Assembly (NCBI GenBank): GCA_964571595.1 | Contig: CAZNCJ010000004.1 | Coordinates: 11,586-75,585 of the forward strand | Direction of reading: 5' to 3' | Source of the DNA: CALCKU01 sp964571595 | GTDB taxonomy: Bacteria > Pseudomonadota > Alphaproteobacteria > Caulobacterales > Maricaulaceae | DNA length: 64,000 nucleotides | Shown here: piece by piece, positions 27,528 to 36,497 of the stretch | Layout: every line of letters starts with the position of its first letter | Position numbering within the stretch: the stretch's first letter is position 1 | Notes under the pieces: generated by a model | Seen by the model: the letters and a program-made list of their open reading frames with translations, nothing else | The model's database searches: none | What the model was told of the DNA's origin: nothing | Program-made: the position numbers and the translations under genes

Positions 27528-27881
27528 CTAATCTCTCTTTTCGCGGCGTTTGCGTTCTTCGCGCTTGGCCAAAATCGGTGAGGGGTCTTCTGAAAATTCA
27601 TCGACCCGTACGCTCATATAGCGCAGAATATCTTCATTAATGCGGTGCTGGCGTTCTATCTCATGGATAGCTTCGGCTGGTGCGTCCACATGGAGTAGGC
27701 TGTAATGGGCTTTGCGGTTCTTTTTAACGCGGTAAGCCAGATTGCGTAGCCCCCAATATTCAATTTTCTCGACAGAGCCGCCAAGATTGCTGAATTTCTT
27801 TGAAAGGTTTTGGACCATTTCTTCGACCTGTGCCGTTGAAATGTCCGGGCGTGAGATAATCACGTGCTCGTAAAGAGACAT
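27528..27881 (-). CDS. rpsF: 30S ribosomal protein S6
   Basis: 117 residues. The start MSLYEHVIISRPDISTAQ, and YWGLRNLAYRVKKNRKAHY with EIERQHRINEDILRYMSVR are typical bS6. A basic C-terminal tail (AKREERKRREKRD) is common. First gene of the rpsF-rpsR-rplI operon, with a candidate autoregulatory hairpin in its leader. Confidence 0.97.
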   Translation of the reverse strand: MSLYEHVIISRPDISTAQVEEMVQNLSKKFSNLGGSVEKIEYWGLRNLAYRVKKNRKAHYSLLHVDAPAEAIHEIERQHRINEDILRYMSVRVDEFSEDPSPILAKREERKRREKRD

Positions 27882-27899
27882 ATCAGTCCTTCATTATAT

Positions 27900-27937
27900 A
27901 GACGCGGCACCCAGCCTTTTTGAAGGAAAAGGCTATG
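27900..27937 (-). promoter_or_regulatory. rpsF leader hairpin, candidate S6:S18 binding site
   Basis: In the minus-strand leader, 32 bases before the rpsF start, a perfect 8-bp stem AGCCTTTT/AAAAGGCT (27927-27934 with 27913-27920) is followed 3' by GGGTGCCGCG. Many bacteria autoregulate rpsF through a leader stem with a conserved CCG that binds S6:S18. The stem position and CCG fit, but I could not confirm the full consensus. Confidence 0.4.
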
Positions 27938-27949
27938 TGATGGCTCTGA

Positions 27950-28772
27950 GTTATATTTTCGGCACCTGCCGATAGGGATAATTCAGACCGCCTCTGGTTA
28001 AGACGCGCCGTTTCGCACAGAGAGGCGCACAAATCAAGGGGTAATTTAGGTGGGTCATCTTTAGGGCTGTCAGCCTGATCTGCGCCTTTGTGAAAACATT
28101 ATCCAAAAGGGTGATGATAAAGGCGAAAGTGACGGTCCCACAAAGTCCGTGGAAACTTAAGAATCCTCATGAACCTGATGTTCAGGTGGGCGTCGGAATT
28201 AAACGGACCACGATCCGCACAGAGCCAACTCCCGAGGAGTAATTTAAGGTCCGGTGGATTAGTGTTTCTCACGCAACCCGCAGTGACCGTCACAGCCAAT
28301 GTGGGCGGGTTGGCAAAAATGTGCAAGCAAATAATACTTATGTAGTTAATTCAGGCCTGCTCCCTTAAAATCATCTGGTTTTGCTTCATAACTTTCCAAA
28401 CGCGGTAGACCCCTTTGCTTCGTGGTGAGAAATGCAGCATACTGGTGCTAACAAGGCTAAAAATTGTCGATCCGGACATTTGTTTAGAATTTGGCCCCAA
28501 TTGAATTGACATACTCATTTAATGCGCGCGTTATCGTCTTACGCTTTAAATTAGCGTGTTTATGAATTCCGATCTGTTAGGCTGAAAACCTGAACGGATA
28601 ATTCTGCATGGAATATTAAGTTAAGTTTTTGTTTTATTTATGATTTTTTGCATATCTAATATGCGCAAACCGGGCTTCCGCAATCAGTTTAACTCTCGCA
28701 TAAAAGAATGGCAACGAGGTCGTAGCCTCGCTGCCTTACGCTTAATTAGCATAGATAGAAAGGACCCATCCA
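27950..28772. other. Long intergenic region rpsF / UrcA gene
   Basis: About 820 bases between divergent genes. It contains the distal rpsF promoter region, several inverted repeats (CAACCCGC 28274-28281 with GCGGGTTG 28305-28312; AGGCGCA 28023-28029 with TGCGCCT 28081-28087; CCTGA/TCAGG near 28174-28186), one possible 42-codon gene, and further down an AT-rich stretch with the UrcA promoter and a GCATAT/ATATGC repeat near 28650. A structured RNA is possible; nothing matches a family I recognise. Confidence 0.5.
28114..28242 (+). CDS. Possible small protein, 42 residues, unrecognised
   Basis: Reading MIKAKVTVPQSPWKLKNPHE and then PDVQVGVGIKRTTIRTEP up to a TAA. It is hydrophilic, rich in Lys, Pro, Thr and Val and looks more protein-like than the competing frame on the other strand. 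The ribosome site is poor (AAAAGG ends only 3 bases before the ATG), so this is weakly supported. If not coding, the region may belong to a structured RNA. Confidence 0.25.
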   Translation: MIKAKVTVPQSPWKLKNPHEPDVQVGVGIKRTTIRTEPTPEE

Positions 28773-29144
28773 ATGCTTATCAAACGCGAAAATTTTATGA
28801 CTTCTAAAGCGCGGGACGTCAAGAACCTGACGCGCTCGCTCCCACTTTTAACACTCACAGCCATGAGCTTAGTGGCCACCCCTACAAGTGCGGCGGCGGC
28901 TCCTTGGCAAACAGAGACAGTTTCTGTGAGTTTCTCCCGGGCCGAACTTGCAGCCCCTCAAGGCACTCAAAAAGTTTATGAAATGTTGCAAAGCAAAGCG
29001 CGATTTTTCTGTGCCAAGGATGTCTCTATCTGGGCGACGCCATATGCTGATATCGAGAGCTGTATGGTTCAGCTCATGGACCAATTCATCGAGAGTGCCG
29101 AAATAGACAGCCTTGAGGCTTTTCACCTGTCTGGCGATTTATAG
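28773..29144 (+). CDS. UrcA family protein
   Basis: 123 residues. A signal peptide ends near residue 43 (LTAMSLVATPTSAAAA), followed by a short domain with TVSVSFSRAELAAPQGTQKVYEMLQ and two cysteines (RFFCAKD..., ESCMVQ), matching the UrcA family of periplasmic proteins found in sphingomonads and other alphaproteobacteria. Function unknown. The ATG at 28773 has an AAAGGA site; a second in-frame ATG eight codons later is possible. Confidence 0.75.
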   Translation: MLIKRENFMTSKARDVKNLTRSLPLLTLTAMSLVATPTSAAAAPWQTETVSVSFSRAELAAPQGTQKVYEMLQSKARFFCAKDVSIWATPYADIESCMVQLMDQFIESAEIDSLEAFHLSGDL

Positions 29145-29226
29145 ACAATAGTTTCGAAAAACTTGTTGAGATATCTTCAGGTAAATCTCTAAATGCAAGC
29201 TTATATGTGAATGGGTGTCAGGGGCG

Positions 29227-29269
29227 TAATCATCTTGTCTTTCTAATCTAAGGCAAGATGATTATTTTC
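29227..29269. terminator. Terminator after the UrcA gene
   Basis: An 11-bp stem TAATCATCTTG/CAAGATGATTA (29227-29237 and 29254-29264) followed by TTTT. It ends the UrcA transcript and may also serve the convergent SEL1-repeat gene. Confidence 0.75.
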
Positions 29270-29306
29270 ATGCGCTCACCTTCATGCATAGGCGAGTTAC
29301 CCTGAT

Positions 29307-30395
29307 TTACTGATTTGCCCGTCTGCGCGCGCGCTCAAGCGTGGCGGCATCGACATTTTCCTCAAGGCGTTTTTTCAGGGCGGCGCGGTCTTTGTCATAA
29401 TCATCCACGCCGGAATTGCCTGATTTGAGGAGCCAGTAATAGGCCTCTTCATACGATTGTTCTACGCCTTCACCTTTTGCCAATGTAAAGGCATAAAGGA
29501 ACTGGCCTTCTTTATCGCCATTATTTGCAGATTTCTCAAACCATCTTGCCGCTGCATCTATATCGCGCTCTACCCCTGCACCTTGATAAACGAGGAGGCC
29601 GTAATCGGCTTGCGCGGCAGCTATGCCGCCCACAGCGGCTTGTTTCATTAATATCGCTGCTTTTTTGGAATTTGGTCTTATGTCGAAATTTTCCGCATAC
29701 ATGACAGCGGCAATATAGGCGGCTTCAGAATCACCGTCACTCGCAGCTTTTTCATACCATTTAAGCGCAATAGGTGCATCACTATTAAAATAAAGATCGC
29801 CCATACGCCGTGCCGATTGCAAATCCCCGCTGCGCGAGGCGCGGTTAAGCCACTCTGCTGATTTATTGACATCTTTTTCTACGCCGTGACCTTTACCGTA
29901 CATATCCGCTAGCACACGCATGGCATCCTCGCGGCCCGTATTGGCGGCACGTGTCAGCCAGTCCAAGGCTTCCCTGGGGTGCATTCCGGCTTGCGAACGC
30001 AGCGCCATTTCACCCAAAGCGACAAGTGCGTCAGGATGGTTTTGATCGGCAGCAGCCCGAAACCAGCGGGCGGCATCTTCCGTGTCAATAAGGCCGGTTT
30101 CGCCGCGCATTAATATATGGCCTGCTAAAACTTGCGCATCCGCATTGCCGTAAAGGCCGTTTGCGCGCGCTGTGCCCGCTGCTTTTGCATGGATTAAGGC
30201 TAAGGTTATATTGCCGTCTTCATAGGCAATGAGGGCGTCCTGATAGGTTACATATCTTTGCGGGACGCTAATATCTACGGGGCTTGCCCAGGCGAGGGGC
30301 GCAGGCGCGCTTATTAAAAACGCGGCGGCGAGTGTTCCAAACAGAGTTTTGAGAGCGCCTTGATAGCTTTTTCCGGGCCTTGAGGATGATCCCAA
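29307..30395 (-). CDS. SEL1-repeat (TPR-like) secreted protein
   Basis: About 362 residues. A probable signal peptide (LKTLFGTLAAAFLISAPAPL) is followed by around seven SEL1 repeats of ~36 residues, with the recurrent A-x-WF/WL-x-x-A-A pattern (e.g. AARWFRAAADQNHPDALVAL, SAEWLNRASRSGDLQSARRM). SEL1 proteins are periplasmic or secreted scaffolds. The start is uncertain: no ATG lies near the signal peptide in frame, and the TTG at 30393-30395 inside thiE is the best candidate but lacks a good ribosome site. It overlaps thiE by ~80 bases. Confidence 0.8.
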   Translation of the reverse strand: MGSSSRPGKSYQGALKTLFGTLAAAFLISAPAPLAWASPVDISVPQRYVTYQDALIAYEDGNITLALIHAKAAGTARANGLYGNADAQVLAGHILMRGETGLIDTEDAARWFRAAADQNHPDALVALGEMALRSQAGMHPREALDWLTRAANTGREDAMRVLADMYGKGHGVEKDVNKSAEWLNRASRSGDLQSARRMGDLYFNSDAPIALKWYEKAASDGDSEAAYIAAVMYAENFDIRPNSKKAAILMKQAAVGGIAAAQADYGLLVYQGAGVERDIDAAARWFEKSANNGDKEGQFLYAFTLAKGEGVEQSYEEAYYWLLKSGNSGVDDYDKDRAALKKRLEENVDAATLERARRRANQ

Positions 30396-30976
30396 ATCCC
30401 GGAGGAGAGGGCGATGAAATCCGCGCCTGCTGAGATAATTTCTTGGGCATTGCTCAGATTTATACCTCCGATGGCCACACAGGGAATTTCGATATTCTCG
30501 TTCCACCATTTTAAAATCTCCAAATCTGCGCGGGTTTTAGCCGCTTTGGTCTGGGTCTCGTAAAAAGCTCCAAAAGCCACATAATCTGCCCCTTCATTTG
30601 CTGCGCGAAAGGCCAATTCTTTCGAATTATGACAGGTTACGCCGATAATTGCATCCTTTCCTAGCAGTTGACGAGATGAAAAATAGTCCATGTCGTCTTG
30701 ACCGATATGGGCGCCGTCTGCGCCGATTTTCTTGGCGATAGCTGGATCATCATTCATCAAGACAAGGGTTTGGTGCTTATGGGCGATATGGGTGATAGAG
30801 CGCCCCAGCTGGATGAGGGCTGTTTCTTTGAGGTTTTTAAGCCTGATTTGCAGGCAGGCAACAGGCTGGTTTTTTGGCGCGGCGCCCAAGGCTTTATCCA
30901 GCTTTTTTAAAAACGCCGCCTCATTCTCTATGACAGGCGGAGTAATAGCGTAAATTTGGCAAATATCAGGGTTCAT
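30314..30976 (-). CDS. thiE: Thiamine phosphate synthase
   Basis: 220 residues, a TIM-barrel enzyme joining HMP-PP and thiazole phosphate to thiamine phosphate. Key pieces are CLQIRLKN, MNDDPAIAKKIGADGAHIGQDDM, GVTCHNSKE and CVAIGGINLSNAQEIISAGA. Some of the usual phosphate-loop residues vary. It overlaps csaA by four bases and the SEL1 gene at its end, so the three are co-transcribed. Confidence 0.88.
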   Translation of the reverse strand: MNPDICQIYAITPPVIENEAAFLKKLDKALGAAPKNQPVACLQIRLKNLKETALIQLGRSITHIAHKHQTLVLMNDDPAIAKKIGADGAHIGQDDMDYFSSRQLLGKDAIIGVTCHNSKELAFRAANEGADYVAFGAFYETQTKAAKTRADLEILKWWNENIEIPCVAIGGINLSNAQEIISAGADFIALSSGIWDHPQGPEKAIKALSKLCLEHSPPRF

Positions 30977-31323
30977 AAAAGCCGGCTCCCATTCGGGGTC
31001 TGGCTATCAGGGGAAAACAGCACAATATCGCCCTCATGATTGGCAAAACCTAATGTCAGGACTTCCGACATAAAGGGTCCGATTTGGCGGGGCGGAAAAT
31101 TGACGACAGCGGCTACTTGTTTGCCTATAAGGTCTTCGGGGCTGTAAAGCTGGGTGATTTGAGCCGATGAACGTTTTACGCCGATATCTTCACCAAAATC
31201 TATACGCATTTTAATGGCGGGTTTTCGCGCCTCGGGGAAAGGCTTGGCCTCTATAATTGTGCCTGTGCGGATATCAATTTGTAAAAATGTGTTAAAATCA
31301 GTTTGGGGCGGGCGTTGTGACAT
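30973..31323 (-). CDS. csaA: tRNA-binding protein CsaA
   Basis: 116 residues. An OB-fold of the tRNA-binding (EMAP/Arc1p) family: FLQIDIRTGTIIEAKPFPEA and QVAAVVNFPPRQIGPFMSEVL with LGFAN are the CsaA signature. Described as an export-related chaperone in Bacillus and as a tRNA-binding protein. It overlaps thiE by four bases. Confidence 0.9.
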   Translation of the reverse strand: MSQRPPQTDFNTFLQIDIRTGTIIEAKPFPEARKPAIKMRIDFGEDIGVKRSSAQITQLYSPEDLIGKQVAAVVNFPPRQIGPFMSEVLTLGFANHEGDIVLFSPDSQTPNGSRLL

Positions 31324-31667
31324 AGGCTTTCTTATTTAAATATGGCGTAAGTACAAGAGGGGTGAGGGGTATTCACTCGACATAATTTGACTCCAAAATG
31401 GTTCAGTCCCGTCGTGTTTTTTTTCAAAAAACTGTAATCTTTATATGTTTAGAAATAAAGGTGAAAAACTGATCATAACAGTCCTAAGTTGGGAATATTA
31501 TTGACTCTTTCAGAATATTATAGTTAGGGGGCTGCAATTCGCGCGGCGCTTGCGTTCATAAATCTTATAGAAATAATAATGTATAATCTCTATAGATATT
31601 TGGTGAAAACCATAAGTAATTGAAAATGGCCTGTGCGTAAGTAAGGCTTGGGTCAGTGGTGAGTGTG
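31324..31667. other. Divergent intergenic region csaA / glmM
   Basis: About 340 AT-rich bases that should hold the promoters of csaA-thiE and glmM. I see no strong hairpin, box or small gene. Confidence 0.5.
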
Positions 31668-33029
31668 ATGGGACAGAAGAAAAACTATTTTGGAACCGAC
31701 GGTGTGCGCGGTCTTGCCAATACGGGCAAAATGACACCTGAAATGGTGATGCGTCTGGGCATGGCCACAGGTAAAATTTTCAGAAATGGCGGCTCAGGTC
31801 GTCATAGTGTTGTTATCGGAAAAGATACGCGCCTCTCAGGTTATATGATTGAACCTGCACTTGTAGCAGGATTTGCAGCTGTGGGTATGGATGTTAAACT
31901 ATTCGGGCCGATCCCAACGCCGGCTGTTGCCTTAATGACGCGGACTTTACGGGCAGATTTGGGCGTTATGATAACGGCCTCGCACAATAAATATGAAGAT
32001 AATGGTATCAAGTTTTTTGGCCCTGATGGGCGTAAGCTCCATGATGATACAGAATATAAGATTGAGGCCTTGATGCAGGGCAATCTAGACTCAGCTTTAT
32101 CTTCTTCCAAAGACCTCGGACGTGTAAAGCGATATGAAGACGTACAGGCGCGTTATATTGAAATTGTGAAAAGCACGTTTCCGCGCCGCATGCGCCTCTC
32201 CAATATGCGTATCGTGGTCGATTGCGCTAATGGAGCCGCCTATAAAACAGCTCCCGCTACTTTATGGGAGCTAGGGGCTGAAAAAGTTATTCCGATCGGT
32301 ATTTCGCCTGACGGCACAAATATCAACAAGGATTGCGGATCTACAGCCACGCATAAGCTCTCAGAGACTGTCTTAGATATGCGCGCAGATGTAGGTATTG
32401 CCCTAGATGGTGATGCAGACCGGTTGATCATGTGTGATGAGAAAGGCAAGATCATTGACGGGGATCAATTACTGGCTCTAATGGGGCGGGGCTGGAAAGC
32501 CTCGGGGCAATTATCCCAGCCGGGCCTCGTTGCGACGGTCATGTCAAATTTGGGTCTTGAGAGATTTTTACAAACTGAAGATCTCTCACTTATCCGTACA
32601 GCCGTGGGGGATAGATATGTCGCCGAGACCATGCGCGAAAAAGGATATAATCTTGGCGGGGAGCAATCCGGCCATATGTTGATGACGGATTTCTCGCCTA
32701 CAGGTGACGGGACGATGGCCGCCTTGCAAGTGCTGGCCGAGATTGTCCGCTCTGGAAAGCCTGCCAGTGAAGTTCTCAGCTTGTTTGATCCCGTACCGCA
32801 AAAACTTAAAAATGTACGCTATAGTCCGGGGGCTAAACCACTTAGCCATAAAGACGTAATTGCCGCCATTGAGGATGCAAAATCCGATCTGGGACAAACG
32901 GGTCGGGTCTTGGTGCGTGCCTCGGGAACTGAACCGCTTATCCGCGTTATGGCGGAAGGAGATGACGTCGCAAAAGTTGACAAAATTACCGATCAACTCA
33001 TTGAAGTTATCCGTAAAGTCGCCGCTTAA
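31668..33029 (+). CDS. glmM: Phosphoglucosamine mutase
   Basis: 453 residues. It interconverts glucosamine-6-P and glucosamine-1-P for UDP-GlcNAc and the cell wall. The N-terminus KNYFGTDGVRGLAN, the phosphoserine loop ITASHNKYEDNG, the metal site DGDADR and C-terminal VRASGTEPLIRVMAEG are intact. The ATG at 31668 is preceded by GGTGAG; the GTG four codons earlier is less likely. Confidence 0.96.
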   Translation: MGQKKNYFGTDGVRGLANTGKMTPEMVMRLGMATGKIFRNGGSGRHSVVIGKDTRLSGYMIEPALVAGFAAVGMDVKLFGPIPTPAVALMTRTLRADLGVMITASHNKYEDNGIKFFGPDGRKLHDDTEYKIEALMQGNLDSALSSSKDLGRVKRYEDVQARYIEIVKSTFPRRMRLSNMRIVVDCANGAAYKTAPATLWELGAEKVIPIGISPDGTNINKDCGSTATHKLSETVLDMRADVGIALDGDADRLIMCDEKGKIIDGDQLLALMGRGWKASGQLSQPGLVATVMSNLGLERFLQTEDLSLIRTAVGDRYVAETMREKGYNLGGEQSGHMLMTDFSPTGDGTMAALQVLAEIVRSGKPASEVLSLFDPVPQKLKNVRYSPGAKPLSHKDVIAAIEDAKSDLGQTGRVLVRASGTEPLIRVMAEGDDVAKVDKITDQLIEVIRKVAA

Positions 33030-33194
33030 AACCTTTTCGCCCCTTTTCCTGACGGCTTTGGGCTTGTTTTCCCTATATTTGGGGTAAATAGCATCTTTTA
33101 TCTCGGCGCGGTTCACGTTACACATTCGTGACTTAAAAATCGGATGACCGAATCAGTTTGCCTAACAAGGTGTGAGGGCTGACGGGGGAGAAAC

Positions 33195-35648
33195 GTGGCG
33201 TCGCTGCAGTCTATGCCTATAGATACCATTAGTTTGCTGATAACTTCAGTGGCCGTGCTCGTGGCTATTCTGGCTAGCTATATAGCCTTTAGAAATTCCG
33301 TAATCCGTGTGCGTTCAGATGGACATTGGAAAGATAAATGCAAACAATTAGATCAACAGCTTACGCGCATTGATTCTGTTTTCGGGTCTTATCCGGGACT
33401 TATTCTGGTCTGGGAAGAAAATATTCCCGATCCTAAATCTGATTGGGGAGAGCCGCGCATATATGGTTCACCGGCGGCCTTAGCTTCTATTGTGCGTTTT
33501 GCCGAACCGGGCAAAGGCACAGATTTTGCCAAGCGTGTTTTGGACGGTCTTGCCGATCTGGATACGATTAGTGAAAGCGAAAACTCCCGGTCTTTGCGGG
33601 GGCATTTAGGTAAATTAAGAAGTCACGGCGAGGCGTTTTCTATTTCAATTGTCTTGCCACAAGGCAATGTCATTGAAGCGGACGGGCGTGTGGCAGGTCG
33701 TCAGGTAGTCATGTGGCTCGAAGATGCCTCGATCAGGGGCGAAGATGAAAAAACAGCGATCAGCCGGTTTGAGCGTCACCGCGTTACGGCTTCTACTGAT
33801 CCGATAGCTTTTGTTGAAATGATGAGCCGGGCGCCATTTCCTATGTGGCGCATTTCCGGTGTGGGGCGTTTGACATGGGTCAATGATGCCTATGTCAGTG
33901 CCGTGGGTGCGAACTCGATGCAAGAAGTTCTAGACGCGCAAACCCAGCTCGATGAACAGGCCGCCCAGCAGGCCAAACAGGCCTTAAGCTCGAATGAGCG
34001 TATTGAAGATACACGCTATATTGTATTGGACGGACAGCGTCGTTCGACATCCATGATTGTCTTTCCAATATCTGGTGGTGCAGCTGGGCTGGCGATGGAT
34101 GCCAGTGAAACAGAGGGTCTGCGGGATGCTTTAACGCGCCATATTAGGGCTCATGACGAAACCTTAAACCGCTTGGATGAGGCTGTCGTTATCTTTGGGG
34201 GGGATAAACGCATGACCTTCCACAATAAGGCTTTTGCGAAATTATTCGGAATAGAGGAAAATTGGTTTCGCGACCGTCCCAGCCATTCGGAATGGTTGGA
34301 CTATCTTAGAGAGAAACGACAATTACCGGAACAGACAGACTATCAAAACTGGAAAAGCGCGGAATTATCGCTTTATACAGATTGGCCCAGAGAAATGCCT
34401 GATGAGGTTTGGACACTGCCTGATGGACGATCTTTGCGCATAGTGCGTCTACGGGACCCGGAAGGGGGCATCTCTATCATGATCGGGGATATGACCGATA
34501 AGCTGACACTACAAAGTAAGTTTAACACGCTGATCAATGTCCAAAGAGCGACGCTAGATAGGCTCTCAGAAGGAATTGCGGTGTTTGGCACAGACGGGCG
34601 TTTGCGTATCCATAATGCCGCCTTTGAGACTTTATGGAAACTGCCCAAAGACCTGCTCAAAGATAATCCGCATTTCACCAAACTTATTCCTAAACATTTA
34701 CCTCTCTATCACGACAAGGTTTTCTGGGATGAACTCAAAGCCTTATGCACAGACCCTAATCCGAGGGTTAGGCGCTCCATGCAGGGCGAAATAGGACGCT
34801 CTGATGATAGAAGCCTGACGTGGCTCTCAAAGCCTCTGCCTGACGGGGCGACCTTAATCGCGTGGGATGATGTCACGGATGAGCGCCGCGCAGAAGCCGC
34901 TTTGATAGAACGGGCTGAGGCCTTGGAAGCTGCTGATAGGCTCAAGTCGGAATTTGTCGGTCATGTCAGCTATCAGCTTCGCACACCGCTTACGACAATC
35001 GCAGGCTATGCAGATCTGCTCCAAAACAATGCAGCAGGTGAGTTAAATGACAAACAGGCCGAGCATATATTTGCCATTCAAACCGCCTCAGAAGATCTCA
35101 CCAAAACCATTGATGATATTCTCGATATTGCCGCGATTGAAGCCAATGTGCTTGATCTTGATCTGGGCGATGTTGATGTGTTTGATATGCTGTTTAACGC
35201 GCTGGATTATGTGGCCACGAAAGCAGATGATACGCGTATTGCCCTTAGTCTGGATTGCGAAGAAAAGATCGGTATTATCCGGGCTGATGAGACGCGCTTA
35301 AAACAGGTGATTTATAATTTATTGTCAAATGCGTTGCGCTTTACAAAGCCCGGCGGAAAAATTGTTTTAGGCGGCAAGCGTACAGATGACGGCGGTGTTA
35401 TGATCTGGGTGAAAGATGACGGCGTGGGTATTCCGTCTGATCATCAACCCAAAGTATTTGAAAGCTTCCAGTCTTCTCGCGGCGGAGCAGGGCTGGGACT
35501 GGCATTGGTACAAAGATTTGTAGAACGCCACGGTGGTTGGGTCGATCTGGAATCAGAAGAAGGACAGGGCACGCATGTAACCTGTTATCTGCCGCGCGAA
35601 GCCACAAGCGATAACGCCCATCCTGAATTATTTGCTGCCAATGGTTAG
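33195..35648 (+). CDS. divL: DivL-type histidine-kinase-like regulator (Tyr in H-box)
   Basis: 817 residues. One N-terminal membrane helix (residues ~11-30), then several PAS-like domains (about 50-570), a HisKA dimerisation helix and a HATPase domain. The H-box reads FVGHVSYQLRTPLTTIAGYA, with tyrosine (Tyr593) in place of the phospho-histidine, the hallmark of DivL. N-box NLLSNALRF, DDGVGIP and GGAGLGLALV are present. In Caulobacter DivL binds phosphorylated DivK and controls CckA, hence CtrA. GTG start with GGGGGAGAA ribosome site. The neighbours tsaE, amgK, murU and addBA lie next to divL in relatives too, from memory. Confidence 0.88.
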   Translation: MASLQSMPIDTISLLITSVAVLVAILASYIAFRNSVIRVRSDGHWKDKCKQLDQQLTRIDSVFGSYPGLILVWEENIPDPKSDWGEPRIYGSPAALASIVRFAEPGKGTDFAKRVLDGLADLDTISESENSRSLRGHLGKLRSHGEAFSISIVLPQGNVIEADGRVAGRQVVMWLEDASIRGEDEKTAISRFERHRVTASTDPIAFVEMMSRAPFPMWRISGVGRLTWVNDAYVSAVGANSMQEVLDAQTQLDEQAAQQAKQALSSNERIEDTRYIVLDGQRRSTSMIVFPISGGAAGLAMDASETEGLRDALTRHIRAHDETLNRLDEAVVIFGGDKRMTFHNKAFAKLFGIEENWFRDRPSHSEWLDYLREKRQLPEQTDYQNWKSAELSLYTDWPREMPDEVWTLPDGRSLRIVRLRDPEGGISIMIGDMTDKLTLQSKFNTLINVQRATLDRLSEGIAVFGTDGRLRIHNAAFETLWKLPKDLLKDNPHFTKLIPKHLPLYHDKVFWDELKALCTDPNPRVRRSMQGEIGRSDDRSLTWLSKPLPDGATLIAWDDVTDERRAEAALIERAEALEAADRLKSEFVGHVSYQLRTPLTTIAGYADLLQNNAAGELNDKQAEHIFAIQTASEDLTKTIDDILDIAAIEANVLDLDLGDVDVFDMLFNALDYVATKADDTRIALSLDCEEKIGIIRADETRLKQVIYNLLSNALRFTKPGGKIVLGGKRTDDGGVMIWVKDDGVGIPSDHQPKVFESFQSSRGGAGLGLALVQRFVERHGGWVDLESEEGQGTHVTCYLPREATSDNAHPELFAANG

Positions 35649-35669
35649 CAGCGAAACTCTATTGAGGTT

Positions 35670-35987
35670 TTACTGAACTTCAGGTGTTGTGACTTTAATG
35701 CCGTCCAACTCGTCAGACATTAGAATTTGGCAGGAAAGACGTGAGTTTTCTTCCACATTTTCGGCAAAATCGAGCATGCTGTCTTCCATATCGTCTTTGG
35801 CTTTTAATTTGCCTAAAAACCCTTCATTGACATAGACATGACATGTCGCACAGGCGCACGCGCCCCCGCAATCTGCGTCAATTCCGGGAATCATGTTTTG
35901 TACAGCGGCTTCCATAATTGATGTGCCGGCCTTGGTTTCAACCTCACGACTGGTACCAGCGTGGTCTGTAAAGATGATTTTAGGCAT
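35670..35987 (-). CDS. 2Fe-2S ferredoxin (adrenodoxin type)
   Basis: 105 residues. Cluster cysteines are arranged as CGGACACATC with a fourth in RLSCQI, the adrenodoxin/putidaredoxin pattern C-x5-C-x2-C-xn-C. The ISC-type or P450-type electron carrier role cannot be separated here. GGAGAG precedes the ATG at 35987. It converges with divL and its start region diverges from tsaE. Confidence 0.92.
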   Translation of the reverse strand: MPKIIFTDHAGTSREVETKAGTSIMEAAVQNMIPGIDADCGGACACATCHVYVNEGFLGKLKAKDDMEDSMLDFAENVEENSRLSCQILMSDELDGIKVTTPEVQ

Positions 35988-36062
35988 GATCTCTCCATGT
36001 ATGCGTTTAAAATCTATGTAAGGACTTGCCATGATATTGCAAGCGCGTATCACGTAAATAAT

Positions 36063-36497
36063 ATGCAGAAGATGTTACTGGGTTCAGAAAAAGAAATGCT
36101 CGCATTTGGCGCAGCGCTTGCCAAATCCTCTATGGCAGGGGATGTTATTTTCTTGCGCGGTGATTTAGGGGCCGGAAAAACAACTTTGGCGCGCGGCTTT
36201 ATTCAGTCATTGGTCGCAGATACGGACGTGCCTTCGCCGACATATACGCTGGTGCAAACCTATGAGGCAGAGGGGGTAGAGATTTGGCATTGCGATCTGT
36301 ACCGTCTGGAACAAGCCGATGATATTTTGGAGCTGGGATTACTTGAGGCTTTTGAAGACTGTATCTGCCTCATCGAATGGCCCGAGCGTATGGGCGGATA
36401 TGCGCCGGCACATGCCAAGACCATTGAAATAGAATTTGACGGGGCTGGGCGAGCCGTCATATGTCAGGGTTGGGACAAGGGAGACATTATTGTCTGA
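36063..36497 (+). CDS. tsaE: tRNA threonylcarbamoyladenosine synthesis ATPase TsaE
   Basis: About 144 residues. The P-loop is GDLGAGKTTLARG, followed by SPTYTLVQTYEAE and the HCDLYRLEQADD and LIEWPERMG motifs of TsaE, an ATPase of the complex making the universal t6A37 tRNA modification. The start could also be the ATG three codons later; neither has a strong ribosome site. The stop overlaps the next gene (TTGTCTGA). Confidence 0.92.
   Translation: MQKMLLGSEKEMLAFGAALAKSSMAGDVIFLRGDLGAGKTTLARGFIQSLVADTDVPSPTYTLVQTYEAEGVEIWHCDLYRLEQADDILELGLLEAFEDCICLIEWPERMGGYAPAHAKTIEIEFDGAGRAVICQGWDKGDIIV

Noticed and set aside
28099..28326. 75-codon minus-strand frame upstream of rpsF
   Set aside because: Its sequence is unlike a protein (rich in Trp, Cys, His and Pro clusters) and lacks a ribosome site; the opposite frame or a structured RNA is better supported.
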